From assembly GCF_020567705.1 (NCBI RefSeq), contig NZ_JAJDJU010000001.1, positions 124,001 through 188,000 of the forward strand: a stretch of 64,000 nt of DNA, read 5' to 3'. Under the pieces are notes generated by a model. The model did not search any database. It saw only the letters and a list, made by a program, of their open reading frames with translations, and was not told the DNA's origin. Of this stretch, positions 1-8,247 are shown in pieces. How positions within the stretch are numbered: position 1 is the stretch's first letter; each line of letters starts with the position of its first letter. Both the position numbers and the translations under genes were made by a program. This stretch comes from Acidocella sp. KAb 2-4. Its GTDB lineage: Bacteria > Pseudomonadota > Alphaproteobacteria > Acetobacterales > Acetobacteraceae.

Positions 1-360
1 CTGGGCATCCTGATCGAGCAATATGCCGGGCGCTTCCCGCTCTGGCTGGCGCCGACCCAGGCGGTGGTGGCGACCATCGTGTCGGACGCCGATGACTACG
101 CGGCCGAGGTGGCGGCGGCGCTGAACAAGGCCGGGTTGGCGGCGGAACTGGATGTGAGCAACCAGAAGATTCAGGCCAAGATCCGCGAGCATTCGCTGCA
201 TCACGTACCGAACATCCTGGTGGTGGGGCGCAAGGAGGCCGAGGAGCGCAAGGTCGCCCTGCGGCGGCTGGGCGGCGCGGCGCAGGAGATTTTGCCCCTG
301 GAAGACGCCATCGCCCAGCTCAAGGCCGAGGCGACGCCGCCCGATCTGCGGAGGGCGTGA
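1..360 (+). CDS. thrS: Threonyl-tRNA synthetase, C-terminal fragment (5' end outside window)
   Basis: This frame is open from the first base and gives the last 119 residues of threonyl-tRNA synthetase, which charges tRNA-Thr in the cytoplasm. It opens with the end of the class II catalytic core (motif 3 region, [16 protein letters not shown]). The HGTP anticodon-binding domain follows, with [28 protein letters not shown] and [14 protein letters not shown], as in the family. The end is natural, at TGA 358-360. The next gene begins two bases downstream, so the two are probably cotranscribed. The start and most of the catalytic domain lie outside the window. Confidence 0.95.
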   Translation: MGILIEQYAGRFPLWLAPTQAVVATIVSDADDYAAEVAAALNKAGLAAELDVSNQKIQAKIREHSLHHVPNILVVGRKEAEERKVALRRLGGAAQEILPLEDAIAQLKAEATPPDLRRA

Positions 361-361
361 G

Positions 362-994
362 GTGTCGCTGAAGATCGGCATCGTTCCCGTCACCGCGTTT
401 CAGCAGAATTGCACCATCCTGTGGGATGACGCGACCATGCAGGGCAGCATCGTGGACCCGGGCGGCGATGTGCCGGACCTGCTGGACCTGCTGAACAAGG
501 CGGGCATCACGCTCACCGGCATCTACATCACCCATGGCCATATGGACCATGCCGGAGGCGCGGCCGCGCTTTCCGAGGCGACGGGCGTGGCGGTGACCGG
601 GCCTGATATCGCCGATAAATTCCTGCTCGAAGACATGGAGAGCGCGGCCAAGCGCTTCGGCCTCGTCGCGCGCAACTGCACGCCCACCGCCTGGGTGAAG
701 GAGGGCGACATTATCACCCTCGGCGGCGCTGAATTTGAAGTGCGGCATTGCCCCGGCCATACGCCCGGCCATGTGGTGTTCATCAACCACGCGCATAAAT
801 TCTGCATCGTTGGCGATGTGCTGTTCCGCGGCTCAATCGGGCGCACCGATCTTGGCGCCTATGGCAACCATGAGCAGTTGATCGCGAGCATCCGCGCCAA
901 GCTGCTCAGCCTGCCCGATGATTACCAGTTTACCTGCGGGCACGGGCCGAGCTCGACCATTGGCGAAGAGCGGCGCAGCAACCCGTTTCTATAA
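362..994 (+). CDS. MBL-fold hydrolase, glyoxalase II-like
   Basis: This 210-residue metallo-beta-lactamase-fold hydrolase has a complete set of metal ligands: THGHMDH near residue 58, CPGHTPGH near 130, the Asp of VGDVLFRGSIGRTD near 151 and the late His of CGHGPSSTIG. Short proteins of this type resemble glyoxalase II (hydroxyacylglutathione hydrolase) but lack its full C-terminal substrate domain, so the thioester substrate is uncertain. The GTG start is preceded by a purine-rich GGAGGG in the end of thrS and gives the usual MSLKIGIVPVTAFQQN N-terminus. It is probably translated from the thrS transcript. The 3' end overlaps the convergent phosphatase gene by a few bases. Confidence 0.9.
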   Translation: MSLKIGIVPVTAFQQNCTILWDDATMQGSIVDPGGDVPDLLDLLNKAGITLTGIYITHGHMDHAGGAAALSEATGVAVTGPDIADKFLLEDMESAAKRFGLVARNCTPTAWVKEGDIITLGGAEFEVRHCPGHTPGHVVFINHAHKFCIVGDVLFRGSIGRTDLGAYGNHEQLIASIRAKLLSLPDDYQFTCGHGPSSTIGEERRSNPFL

Positions 995-999
995 CGGGT
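981..999. terminator. Small hairpin over two convergent stop codons
   Basis: Seven-base arms ACCCGTT (981-987) and AACGGGT (993-999) are perfectly complementary around a five-base loop. The stop codons of the MBL hydrolase (992-994) and of the convergent phosphatase (989-991, minus strand) lie in the loop and arm. No T-run follows on either strand, so intrinsic termination is only a suggestion. Confidence 0.3.
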
Positions 1000-1660
1000 C
1001 GATATCCACCCAGGAGAGATGTCCGCCCTTGCCGGCGCCGGTGTCGAGAAACACCGCGGTGCCGCCGCTGCGGGCGGTGCGGACATACGGGCGGCCATCG
1101 GTGCTGCGCTGGTCATGCCCGGCATACACGGTCAGCCCGGCGGGAATATCCTCGACCCAGCGCAGCAGCCGCTCGGGCTTGCCGGAGCCGGTGACGCGGC
1201 CGCTGGTCTGGCCATAGAGCGCGCGAGAGAGCAGCGGCCCGGCGCGGCCGGGGGGAAAGGGCGGCGGCGCCTCGACCAGCATGCCCGGATGAAACGCGCC
1301 ATGCACGAAAAACATCTCGCCAATCTGCGCCCAGGCTGGCGCGGCCATAATCGTCTCGCGCGTGCGCTCGCGCAGATGGAGGGGAAGTTCAACCAGGGTT
1401 CGGGCCAGCGGGGCGCCGCGCACATTGTCGCCGCGCAGGGCGCGGGCGAGTTTGAAATCGTGATTGCCTAGGATGAACAGGCCGCGCTTTTCCTCCAGCA
1501 GCCGGAACATGATATGCAGCGCGCCGGGCGTGTCCGGCCCGTCATCGACCAGATCGCCAAGCTGGATGACGAAACGGTCGGTCTCGGCGGCGGCGGCGAA
1601 GGCCCGGGAATCACCGTGGACATCACCGACAACGCGCAGCCTCGCGCCTGGGGGAATCAT
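989..1660 (-). CDS. Calcineurin-type metallophosphoesterase (serine/threonine phosphatase-like)
   Basis: This 223-residue protein shows every metal-binding block of the PPP/calcineurin-like family: GDVHGD (about residues 12-17), QLGDLVDDG (34-42), GNHDF (about 66), VHGAFHPG (His near 118) and GHDQRSTDGRP (His near 181). It resembles bacterial protein phosphatases and ApaH-like phosphatases; the substrate cannot be read from sequence. It is transcribed away from the photolyase, with about 100 bp of comparatively AT-rich DNA upstream (1661-1767) that could hold its promoter. All catalytic ligands are present, unlike the PdeM-like protein nearby. Confidence 0.88.
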   Translation of the reverse strand: MIPPGARLRVVGDVHGDSRAFAAAAETDRFVIQLGDLVDDGPDTPGALHIMFRLLEEKRGLFILGNHDFKLARALRGDNVRGAPLARTLVELPLHLRERTRETIMAAPAWAQIGEMFFVHGAFHPGMLVEAPPPFPPGRAGPLLSRALYGQTSGRVTGSGKPERLLRWVEDIPAGLTVYAGHDQRSTDGRPYVRTARSGGTAVFLDTGAGKGGHLSWVDIDPL

Positions 1661-1767
1661 GCGCAGCCGCCTGAAATTGCTGACCTTAACAACATTACAA
1701 CTGTTACATGGTCGGCCCCGGACGAATTGGCAAGATTGCGCCAGGATGAAACGGCAATAACCTTGCC

Positions 1768-3168
1768 TTAAGCGTCCTTCAATGTCTGATACGCGGCGAG
1801 CGCGCGCTCACGTCCCGTGGCGAGGTCGATGACCGGGCGGGGGTAGTTGCCGCCCAGCTTTACCCCGGCATGGGCCAGGATCGCCGGGTCGGTCTCCCAC
1901 GGCGTGTGAATGCAGGCGGCGGGGAGCTTTGCCAGTTCCGGCACGAAGCGGCGGACATAGGCGCCCTCGGGGTCGAATTTCAGGCCCTGCAGCACCGGGT
2001 TGAAGATACGGAAATAAGGCGCGGCATCGGCCCCGCAGCCCGCCACCCATTGCCAGGAGGCGCCGTTGGCGGCTTCGTCGGCATCGACCAGCGTGTCCCA
2101 GAACCAAGCTTCGCCCGCCTGCCAGGGGATGAGCAGGTGTTTCACCAGGAAGGAGGCGCAGATCATCCGCACGCGGTTATGCATCCAGCCGGTCTGCCAG
2201 AGCTCGCGCATGCCCGCATCGACGATGGGGATGCCGGTGCGCCCGCGCTGCCAGGCGCGCAGGGCCGCCGCGTTGTCAGCCCAGGGGAAGCGGACGAATT
2301 CCGGGCGGATGGGGCTGCGGCGGATTTCGGGGTGTTGCCAGAGCAGGTGCAGCGAGAATTCGCGCCAGAGCAGTTCCTTGAGGAAGGTCTGCACGCCTTG
2401 GCCTTGGCCGCTGGCGGCGGCGCGGTGCCAGACGAGACGCGGCGAGATCTCGCCGAAATGCACATGCGGGGAGAGCTTGGCGGTACCGGGCTGGGCGGGC
2501 AGGTTCCGGGCCTCGGCATAAAGCTGCACCGGCCCGGCCAGGAAGGTCTCCAGCCGCGCCAGCGCGCCAGCCTCGCCGGGTGTCCACTCGGCGCGCATCC
2601 CGCCCGCCCAATCGGGCTTGGCGGGCAACAGCGCCCAGTCCTCCAGCCGGTCCGAGGCTACTTCGAGGCCATGGATCACCTTGGGCGCGGGCAGCAGCAT
2701 CTCTGGCACCCCGGCGGCGAAGCAGGCCTTGGAGAAGGGCGTATAGACCCCGAACAGCCCGCCCGCCTTGGTGGTGATGCGCTCCGGCGCGAAGAGCGCG
2801 GTGGAGAGATGCCGGTGCAGGCCGATATTCAGCGGCTTCAGCGCGGCGTCGAGCGCGCGGTCGGTCTCGCGCCAAAAGGGCTCATGCGCGCGGGCGGCAT
2901 GCACGGCGCTGACGCCGAGTTCGGCGGCCAGAGCGGGGATGATGCGCGCCGGGTCGCCCCGGCGCAGCAGCAGCGTGCCGCCGCGCGCCACGATGTCGGC
3001 CCCCAGCGCCGCCAGCGAGTGATGCAGCCACCAGCGGCTGGCCGCCCCGGCGCGTTCGTCGAGGATATAGAGTAGGGCCACCTTGCCGCCCGTGGCGCAG
3101 GCCGCGTGCAGGGCGGGATTATCAGCGAGCCGCAGGTCGTTGCGGAACCAGACGAGGCTCGCGCTCAT
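1768..3168 (-). CDS. phrB: Deoxyribodipyrimidine photo-lyase (class I CPD photolyase)
   Basis: This 466-residue protein is full length for a class I photolyase, which uses blue light and reduced FAD to split cyclobutane pyrimidine dimers. The N-terminal antenna domain opens with LVWFRNDLRLADNPAL. The FAD-binding C-terminal half shows TAKLSPHVHFGEIS, WREFSLHLLW, GWMHNRVRMICASFLVKHLL, and DADEAANGASWQWVAGCGADAAPYFRIFNP. The last includes the Trp, Asn and Asp residues typical of DNA photolyases as opposed to cryptochromes. Its start overlaps the stop of the upstream PdeM-like gene by four bases (minus strand), so the two are likely translationally coupled as a DNA-repair pair. Confidence 0.95.
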   Translation of the reverse strand: MSASLVWFRNDLRLADNPALHAACATGGKVALLYILDERAGAASRWWLHHSLAALGADIVARGGTLLLRRGDPARIIPALAAELGVSAVHAARAHEPFWRETDRALDAALKPLNIGLHRHLSTALFAPERITTKAGGLFGVYTPFSKACFAAGVPEMLLPAPKVIHGLEVASDRLEDWALLPAKPDWAGGMRAEWTPGEAGALARLETFLAGPVQLYAEARNLPAQPGTAKLSPHVHFGEISPRLVWHRAAASGQGQGVQTFLKELLWREFSLHLLWQHPEIRRSPIRPEFVRFPWADNAAALRAWQRGRTGIPIVDAGMRELWQTGWMHNRVRMICASFLVKHLLIPWQAGEAWFWDTLVDADEAANGASWQWVAGCGADAAPYFRIFNPVLQGLKFDPEGAYVRRFVPELAKLPAACIHTPWETDPAILAHAGVKLGGNYPRPVIDLATGRERALAAYQTLKDA

Positions 3169-3833
3169 GCCACGTCGGCCAGCCGCCCGAGCTGCTCCAG
3201 GGCGAAGGAGAAGAGTTGCTCCTGCCCGAGCAGGAACACGCGCAACCCGCGCGGGAACAGCCGGGAAATGGCCGGTTCGCGCACGTCCATGCCGCCAGCG
3301 GGGTCGCCAAAGGCGGGCAGGAGCAGGCGTTGCGCATCAGCCACGAAACAGGGGCGGGCGAGGCGCTTGCCGCGCAAATCGATGCTCGCGCGGGGGCGTA
3401 GCAGGCCGGAGATCTCGATCTCGCGCGGGGCGAGGCGGGTGGCGGGCTCGTGGCGGAAGATGAACGCCCCCTCGCGGTGCTGCGCCGTGCAGGTGCCGGG
3501 CAGGGCGCCGCCGGGTTCGCTGTTTTGCGCCGAGACCCAGATGAACGCCGCCTCGCGGGCCATCGCGTCGAGGCGGGCTCGATCCTCGCGGCTGAGGCGC
3601 TGGGCTGCCAGCTCCGCTCCGTTGCGCCCCAGCAGGATGAGCTTGGCGGGGCGATAGAGCCGCAGCAGCCGGTTCAGCTGCTCGATGGCGGCACGGGCGT
3701 CGTGCGCCAGCGGCAAGGGCGCGCCGAATTGCGGATCGGCGAGGATGAGAACACGCTTTTTCGGCAGAAACCCGGCGCCCGACGGGTCGAGCATCAGGCG
3801 TTCATCGCGGAAATGCAGGGGGGCTGCGGTCAT
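3165..3833 (-). CDS. PdeM-like metallophosphoesterase homologue, probably non-catalytic
   Basis: The length (222 aa), overall layout and C-terminal block (RPCFVADAQRLLLPAFGDPAGGMDV) match PdeM, the ligase-associated DNA-damage-response endonuclease/phosphoesterase. The metal ligands that define the family are largely gone. The expected ADLHLGK reads ADPQFGA (residues 32-38), the GD block reads LLGRNGAE (67-74), the GNHD block reads AQNSEP (102-107) and the GHLHP block reads GLLRP (143-147). Only Asp33 and Asn104 remain. The frame is intact and overlaps phrB by four bases, so this looks like a maintained pseudo-enzyme rather than a decaying gene. The ligase, helicase and exonuclease partners usual for PdeM are absent here. 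Fold assignment is fairly sure; function is unknown. Confidence 0.75.
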   Translation of the reverse strand: MTAAPLHFRDERLMLDPSGAGFLPKKRVLILADPQFGAPLPLAHDARAAIEQLNRLLRLYRPAKLILLGRNGAELAAQRLSREDRARLDAMAREAAFIWVSAQNSEPGGALPGTCTAQHREGAFIFRHEPATRLAPREIEISGLLRPRASIDLRGKRLARPCFVADAQRLLLPAFGDPAGGMDVREPAISRLFPRGLRVFLLGQEQLFSFALEQLGRLADVA

Positions 3834-4010
3834 GGCCTCGCAAAAGCATATTCCGCCGGGCGCCGCTATGCCTAAATTGTTTGTTACCTTTGCCCCTGTC
3901 GCGCGGGCAACATAACCGCCAGATTAAGCTTTGCTATAGATATGCATTGTTAACCCCGGCCGCGCGGGGCCGTGGCTATAGTCTCGCTCTCCCTAACGAA
4001 GGAACGTGGC

Positions 4011-4457
4011 ATGTACGGAACTCATAGCAAGACGGCGCGTGGCTTCGAGCAGCAAATGGCGGCGTTTAACCCGGCTGGCGTGATGGATGACTGGCGCCAG
4101 CGCACGTTGCGCGTGTTGCGCGCGCAGGAGCGGCTGATGCAGGGCATGGCCGCCGCGGCGCGGTTGGAACTGCGCTTCGGGCAGGAATGCATGGTTAGCG
4201 GGTTTGGCTTGCTCAATGGCGGTTGGCCGGAGCCGGGCCATGCGAGCAAGCACATGGCCGATGACATGGAACGTCTGATGAGCGTGATCCGCGAGGTGAA
4301 TGATGAGTTGCGGACCAGCTTCACCGAGGCCGGGAAAATGTTGAGCGAGGCCGAGGCCGCCCCAGCCAAGGGCGAGGCCGCCGCCAAGCCGGCGGAGCGG
4401 CGCACCAAGATCGTGGTTGAAGACTCGGCCGAGGAGAAGAACGCGAAAGCCGCCTGA
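4011..4457 (+). CDS. Phasin-like protein
   Basis: This 148-residue soluble protein has a mostly helical, Ala/Glu-rich central part (MDDWRQRTLRVLRAQERLMQGMAAAARLELRFGQE, in register as a long amphipathic helix). A low-complexity Ala/Lys/Glu tail (AEAAPAKGEAAAKPAER) and a charged C-terminus follow. That profile fits phasins, the small proteins coating polyhydroxyalkanoate granules, but I see no diagnostic motif and no PHA genes nearby. The ATG is chosen because GAAGGAA lies seven bases upstream; an earlier ATG at 3972 lacks a ribosome-binding site. The upstream gap (3834-4010) includes an AT-rich TTAAGCTTTGCTATAGAT stretch that may be its promoter. Confidence 0.6.
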   Translation: MYGTHSKTARGFEQQMAAFNPAGVMDDWRQRTLRVLRAQERLMQGMAAAARLELRFGQECMVSGFGLLNGGWPEPGHASKHMADDMERLMSVIREVNDELRTSFTEAGKMLSEAEAAPAKGEAAAKPAERRTKIVVEDSAEEKNAKAA

Positions 4458-4478
4458 TCAGGCTGCCGTCGCGGCTTT
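4446..4478. terminator. Bidirectional hairpin between phasin-like gene and topA
   Basis: Arms AAAGCCGC (4446-4453) and GCGGCTTT (4471-4478) are perfectly complementary. Nested at the base of the left arm is a 12-base palindrome GCCTGATCAGGC (4452-4463) that contains both convergent stop codons, which abut at 4457/4458. The right arm ends in TTT, followed by CTTGGCTTT on the plus strand. It is a plausible terminator for the phasin-like gene even though it lies inside the 3' end of topA. Confidence 0.45.
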
Positions 4479-7133
4479 CTTGGCTTTGGCGGCGGGCTTC
4501 TTTGCCGCCGCCTTTTTAGCCGGGGCTTTTTTGGCGGGCGCTGTCTTGGCCTCGGTTTTTTTGGCCGGGGCCGTTTTGGCGCCGGCTTTTTTGCCCGCCG
4601 CGCTCTTCTTGCCCTTGGGCGCCAGGGTCTTGCCCTTTTCGGCCAGCAGGGCGACGGCCTCGTCCAGCGTCACCTCGGTCATCTCCTGCCCGCGCGGCAG
4701 GTTGGCCACAGTGTTGCCCCATTGCGCATAGGGGCCGAAACGGCCCTTGCGCACCAGCACCGGCTCGCCATCCTTGGGATGCGCGCCGACGGTGCGGATC
4801 GAATCTTGCTTCTTGGCGATCAGGTCCATCGCCCGGTTGAGGCCGAGATGCAGCACGTTGTCGTCGCGGTCGAGCGAGGCGAAGATCGCGCCCATTTTCA
4901 CATAGGGCCCGAAGCGGCCGATATTGGCCTCGATCTTCTGCCCGGTCTCGGGGTGCAGCCCAACCACGCGCGGCAGTGAGAGCAGGCCGAGCGCGTCCTC
5001 CAGCGTGATGTTGTTGCCATCCATGCCCCGCGCCAGCGAGGCGCGCTTGGGCTTGGCCTTCTTGTCGTTGGGGTCGGGCTCGCCCTGCTGCACATAAAGC
5101 CCATAGGGGCCGCGGCGCAGCGTGATGTCCTCGCCGGTTTCCGGGTTTTGGCCGAGCACGCGCAGCCCGTCCTTCAGGCTTTCATCCGGGGTGTCGCCGC
5201 CATCCACCGCGAGTTTGCGGGTATATTGGCAGGTGGGATAATTCGAGCAGCCGATGAAGCTGCCGAAGCGCCCGAGCTTCAGCCCCAGCCGGCCGCCGCC
5301 GCAGGAGGGGCAGGCGCGCGGGTCGGAGCCATCCTCGCGGGCGGGGAAGAAATGCGGGCCGAGATCGGCGTCTAGCGCATCGATCACGTCGGAGATCTTC
5401 AGCCCCTTGGTCTGCTCGATGGCGGCGGAAAAATCATCCCAGAACGCGCGCAGCACATGGCGCCAATTGGCGTCGCCCTCGGCGATCTCGTCGAGCTGCT
5501 CCTCCAGATTAGCGGTGAAGCCGGTATCGACGTAGCGGGCGAAGAAGCTGGTGAGGAAGGCGGTGACGAGGCGGCCGCGATCCTCGGGGATGAAGCGGCG
5601 GTTTTCCAGCCGCACGTAATTGCGGTCGCGCAGCACGCTCAGGATAGAGGCGTAGGTGGAGGGGCGGCCAATGCCCAGCTCCTCCATCTTCTTCACCAGC
5701 GAGGCCTCGGAATAGCGCGGCGGCGGCTGGGTGAAATGCTGGCTGGCGGTGACATCGCGGGTCTTCGCCGGGTCGCCCTTGGCGATGGGCGGCAGGATGC
5801 GGGTGTCGTCGTCATCCTGCGCGGCGTCGTCGGTGTCCTCGTGGTAGAGGCGCAGGAAGCCGTCGAAGGCGAGCACCGAGCCGGTGGCGCGCAGGGTCTG
5901 GCCGGCGCCGTCGGTGAGGTCCACAGCGGTTTGGTCGAGCTCGGCCGCGGCCATCTGGCAGGCGAGGGCGCGCTTATAGATCAGCTCGTAGAGCCGCGCC
6001 TGGTCAGGGCTGAGCATACGCGCGACCTTGGCCGGGGTGAGCGAGATATCGGTGGGGCGGATGGCCTCGTGCGCCTCCTGCGCGTTCTTGGCCTTGCTCT
6101 GATATTCGCGCGGCGCGGCAGGCAGGTAATTGTCGCCGAATTCCGCCTTGATCTGCTCGCGAATGGCCTGCACGGCCTCCTTGGCCAGCTGCACGCCATC
6201 GGTTCGCATATAGGTGATCAGGCCGACCGTATCGCCGCCCATGTCCACGCCCTCATAGAGCTGCTGGGCGAGACGCATGGTCTGCTGCGACGAGAAACCG
6301 AGCTTGCGGCTGGCCTCCTGTTGCAGGGTGGAGGTGATAAAGGGCGGCGGCGGGTTGCGCTTGGTGCGCTTCTTCTCGACGGCGCTGACGCTGAAGCGCC
6401 CGGCGCGCACCGCGGCCTCGGCGGCGCGGGCGGCGGTCTCGCTGGCCAGGTCGAACTGGTCGAGCTTCTTGCCCTGGTAATGCGTCAACCGCGCGGGATA
6501 GGGGGCGCCGGTGGGGGTGAGCAGCACCGCCTCCACCGTCCAATATTCGCGGGCCTTGAACACCTCGATCTCGGCTTCGCGCTCACACACCAGGCGCAGC
6601 GCCACCGATTGCACGCGCCCGGCCGAGCGTGAGCCGGGCAGCTTGCGCCACAGCACCGGCGAGAGGGTGAAGCCGACCAGGTAATCCAGCGCCCGGCGGG
6701 CGAGATAAGCCTCGATCAGCGGCATATCCAGCTTGCGCGGATGCGCCATCGCGGTCTTGATCGCGGTCTTGGTGATCTCGTTGAAGGTCACGCGCTCGAC
6801 GGTCACGCCCTTGAGCGCGTGCTTGTCCTCCAGCATGGCGCGCACATGCCAGGAGATGGCCTCGCCCTCGCGGTCGGGGTCGGTGGCCAGATAGAGCGTC
6901 TTCGCCCCCTTCAGGGCGCGGGCGATCTCGCCGATCTGCTTGGCGCCGCGGTCATCGGCCTCCCAATCCATGGCGAAATCCTCGTCCGGGCGGACGGAGC
7001 CATCCTTGGGCGGCAGGTCGCGCACATGGCCGAACGAGGCCAAAACCCTGTAGCCGTCGCCCAGGTATTTGTTGATGGTCTTGGCTTTGGCGGGAGATTC
7101 GACAACGACGATATCAGTCAAAGGCCGTTCCAA
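4458..7133 (-). CDS. topA: DNA topoisomerase I with Lys/Ala-rich tail
   Basis: This type IA topoisomerase (891 aa) relaxes negative supercoils. The TOPRIM domain starts at once (VVVESPAKAKTINKYLG, then ATDPDREGEAISWH near residue 80). The catalytic tyrosine lies in GLITYMRTDGVQL near residue 310. One four-cysteine zinc module (CPSCGGGRLGLKLGRFG ... CSNYPTC) follows near 630. Four topoisomerase C-terminal repeat units of the GRFGPYV/RRGPYGLYV type follow. The last ~50 residues are a Lys/Ala/Pro tail with repeated AKTAPAKK units, a histone-H1-like DNA-binding extension known in several high-GC bacteria. It abuts dprA at 7133/7134 and is the last gene of the pyrB-pyrC-plsY-dprA-topA run. Confidence 0.97.
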   Translation of the reverse strand: MERPLTDIVVVESPAKAKTINKYLGDGYRVLASFGHVRDLPPKDGSVRPDEDFAMDWEADDRGAKQIGEIARALKGAKTLYLATDPDREGEAISWHVRAMLEDKHALKGVTVERVTFNEITKTAIKTAMAHPRKLDMPLIEAYLARRALDYLVGFTLSPVLWRKLPGSRSAGRVQSVALRLVCEREAEIEVFKAREYWTVEAVLLTPTGAPYPARLTHYQGKKLDQFDLASETAARAAEAAVRAGRFSVSAVEKKRTKRNPPPPFITSTLQQEASRKLGFSSQQTMRLAQQLYEGVDMGGDTVGLITYMRTDGVQLAKEAVQAIREQIKAEFGDNYLPAAPREYQSKAKNAQEAHEAIRPTDISLTPAKVARMLSPDQARLYELIYKRALACQMAAAELDQTAVDLTDGAGQTLRATGSVLAFDGFLRLYHEDTDDAAQDDDDTRILPPIAKGDPAKTRDVTASQHFTQPPPRYSEASLVKKMEELGIGRPSTYASILSVLRDRNYVRLENRRFIPEDRGRLVTAFLTSFFARYVDTGFTANLEEQLDEIAEGDANWRHVLRAFWDDFSAAIEQTKGLKISDVIDALDADLGPHFFPAREDGSDPRACPSCGGGRLGLKLGRFGSFIGCSNYPTCQYTRKLAVDGGDTPDESLKDGLRVLGQNPETGEDITLRRGPYGLYVQQGEPDPNDKKAKPKRASLARGMDGNNITLEDALGLLSLPRVVGLHPETGQKIEANIGRFGPYVKMGAIFASLDRDDNVLHLGLNRAMDLIAKKQDSIRTVGAHPKDGEPVLVRKGRFGPYAQWGNTVANLPRGQEMTEVTLDEAVALLAEKGKTLAPKGKKSAAGKKAGAKTAPAKKTEAKTAPAKKAPAKKAAAKKPAAKAKKAATAA

Positions 7134-8246
7134 TCATAATTCTTCGAGCCGTGCCACCCGGTTGCCGGGGAGCATTTCCACCCGCCCGGCGAGTTCTAAT
7201 TCCATGACGACCGCGTTGATCGCGGCGCTCGACAACTGGCAGCGCCGCGCGATCTCGTCAACACTGACGGGTTCCAGCCCGATCAGGGGCGCCACGTCGC
7301 GCCGGGCGCGGGTCAGTTCGTCGGTGCTGGCAGCTTCGTCGCGCGCCGGGGGGGCAGGCTCGGCGAAGCCGGGCAGGCGGGGGGCGCCGCGCGGGGCGGG
7401 GTAGACAGGCAGGTTGGCGAACACGTCCTCGGCGCAATCGACCAGATGCGCGCCCTGGCGGATGAGGTCGTTGGCGCCCTTGGCGCGCGGGTCGAGCGGC
7501 GAGCCGGGCACGCCGAACAGTTCGCGCCCGGCCTCGTTGGCGAGGCGCGCGGTGAGCAGCGAGCCGGAGCGGGCGGCGGCCTCGATCACCACCAGCCCCA
7601 GCGCCAGCCCGGCGATGATGCGGTTGCGCTTGGGAAAATGCCGCCCCTGCGGCGCCGTGCCGAGCGGGGCCTCGGCCACCACCGCGCCGGTCTCGGCGAT
7701 GCGCTGTTGCAGCGCCGCATTCTCAGGCGGGTAGGGCGCATCCAACCCCCCGGCGATGACCGCCACCGTGCGCCCGGCGCGCAGGGCGCCGGCATGGGCC
7801 GCGGAATCGATACCGCGGGCGAGACCGGAGACGATGCTCAGGCGCGGGGCGAGATCGGCGGCGAGCAGCTCGGCGAAGCGCATGCCATTGGCCGAGGCGT
7901 TGCGCGCACCCACGATGCCGACCGAGGGCGCGCTGAGCAGCGCGGCGTCGCCCAGCACGGCGATGGCGGGCGGGGCGTCGGGCAGTTGGGCGAGATAATC
8001 CGGGTAGCCGGGTTCATCGAGGAACAGGAAGCGCCCGCCCAGCTTGGCGAGGGCGGTATATTCGCGCTCCACCTCGGCCAGGCTGGGGATGCGCGGCGCG
8101 GTGGCGCGCCCGCCCGCGCGGGCCAGGGCGGGCAGGGCGTCCAGCGCTTCCTCGGGCGTGGGGAAGCGCGCCAGCAGGCGGCGATACGTAACCGGGCCGA
8201 CGCTCTCGGTGCGCACCAGGCGCAGGCGTTGCAGCGCGGCGCTCAC
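7134..8246 (-). CDS. dprA: DNA-processing protein DprA
   Basis: DprA/Smf binds incoming single-stranded DNA during transformation and loads RecA. The protein has the Rossmann-like core: VGIVGARNASANGMRFAELL (the GxR-x2-S signature), SGLARGIDSAAHAGAL and VIAGGLDAPYPPEN. A conserved LALGLVVIEAAARSGSLLTA block and a C-terminal winged-helix domain (SVDEIARRCQLSSAAINAVVMELELAGRVEMLPG) follow. I chose GTG 8246 (370 aa), which begins VSAALQRLRLVRTESVGPVTYRRLL and sits one base past the plsY stop. A longer frame to 8408 would run deep into plsY and has a non-DprA-like, arginine-rich N-terminus. Coupled to plsY upstream and topA downstream. Confidence 0.92.
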   Translation of the reverse strand: MSAALQRLRLVRTESVGPVTYRRLLARFPTPEEALDALPALARAGGRATAPRIPSLAEVEREYTALAKLGGRFLFLDEPGYPDYLAQLPDAPPAIAVLGDAALLSAPSVGIVGARNASANGMRFAELLAADLAPRLSIVSGLARGIDSAAHAGALRAGRTVAVIAGGLDAPYPPENAALQQRIAETGAVVAEAPLGTAPQGRHFPKRNRIIAGLALGLVVIEAAARSGSLLTARLANEAGRELFGVPGSPLDPRAKGANDLIRQGAHLVDCAEDVFANLPVYPAPRGAPRLPGFAEPAPPARDEAASTDELTRARRDVAPLIGLEPVSVDEIARRCQLSSAAINAVVMELELAGRVEMLPGNRVARLEEL

Positions 8247-8247
8247 C

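Noticed and set aside
3165-3833. Frameshift or sequencing error as the cause of the lost PdeM motifs
   Set aside because: The frame is continuous, the family blocks between the changed motifs stay in register, and the substitutions are scattered single residues rather than a shifted segment.
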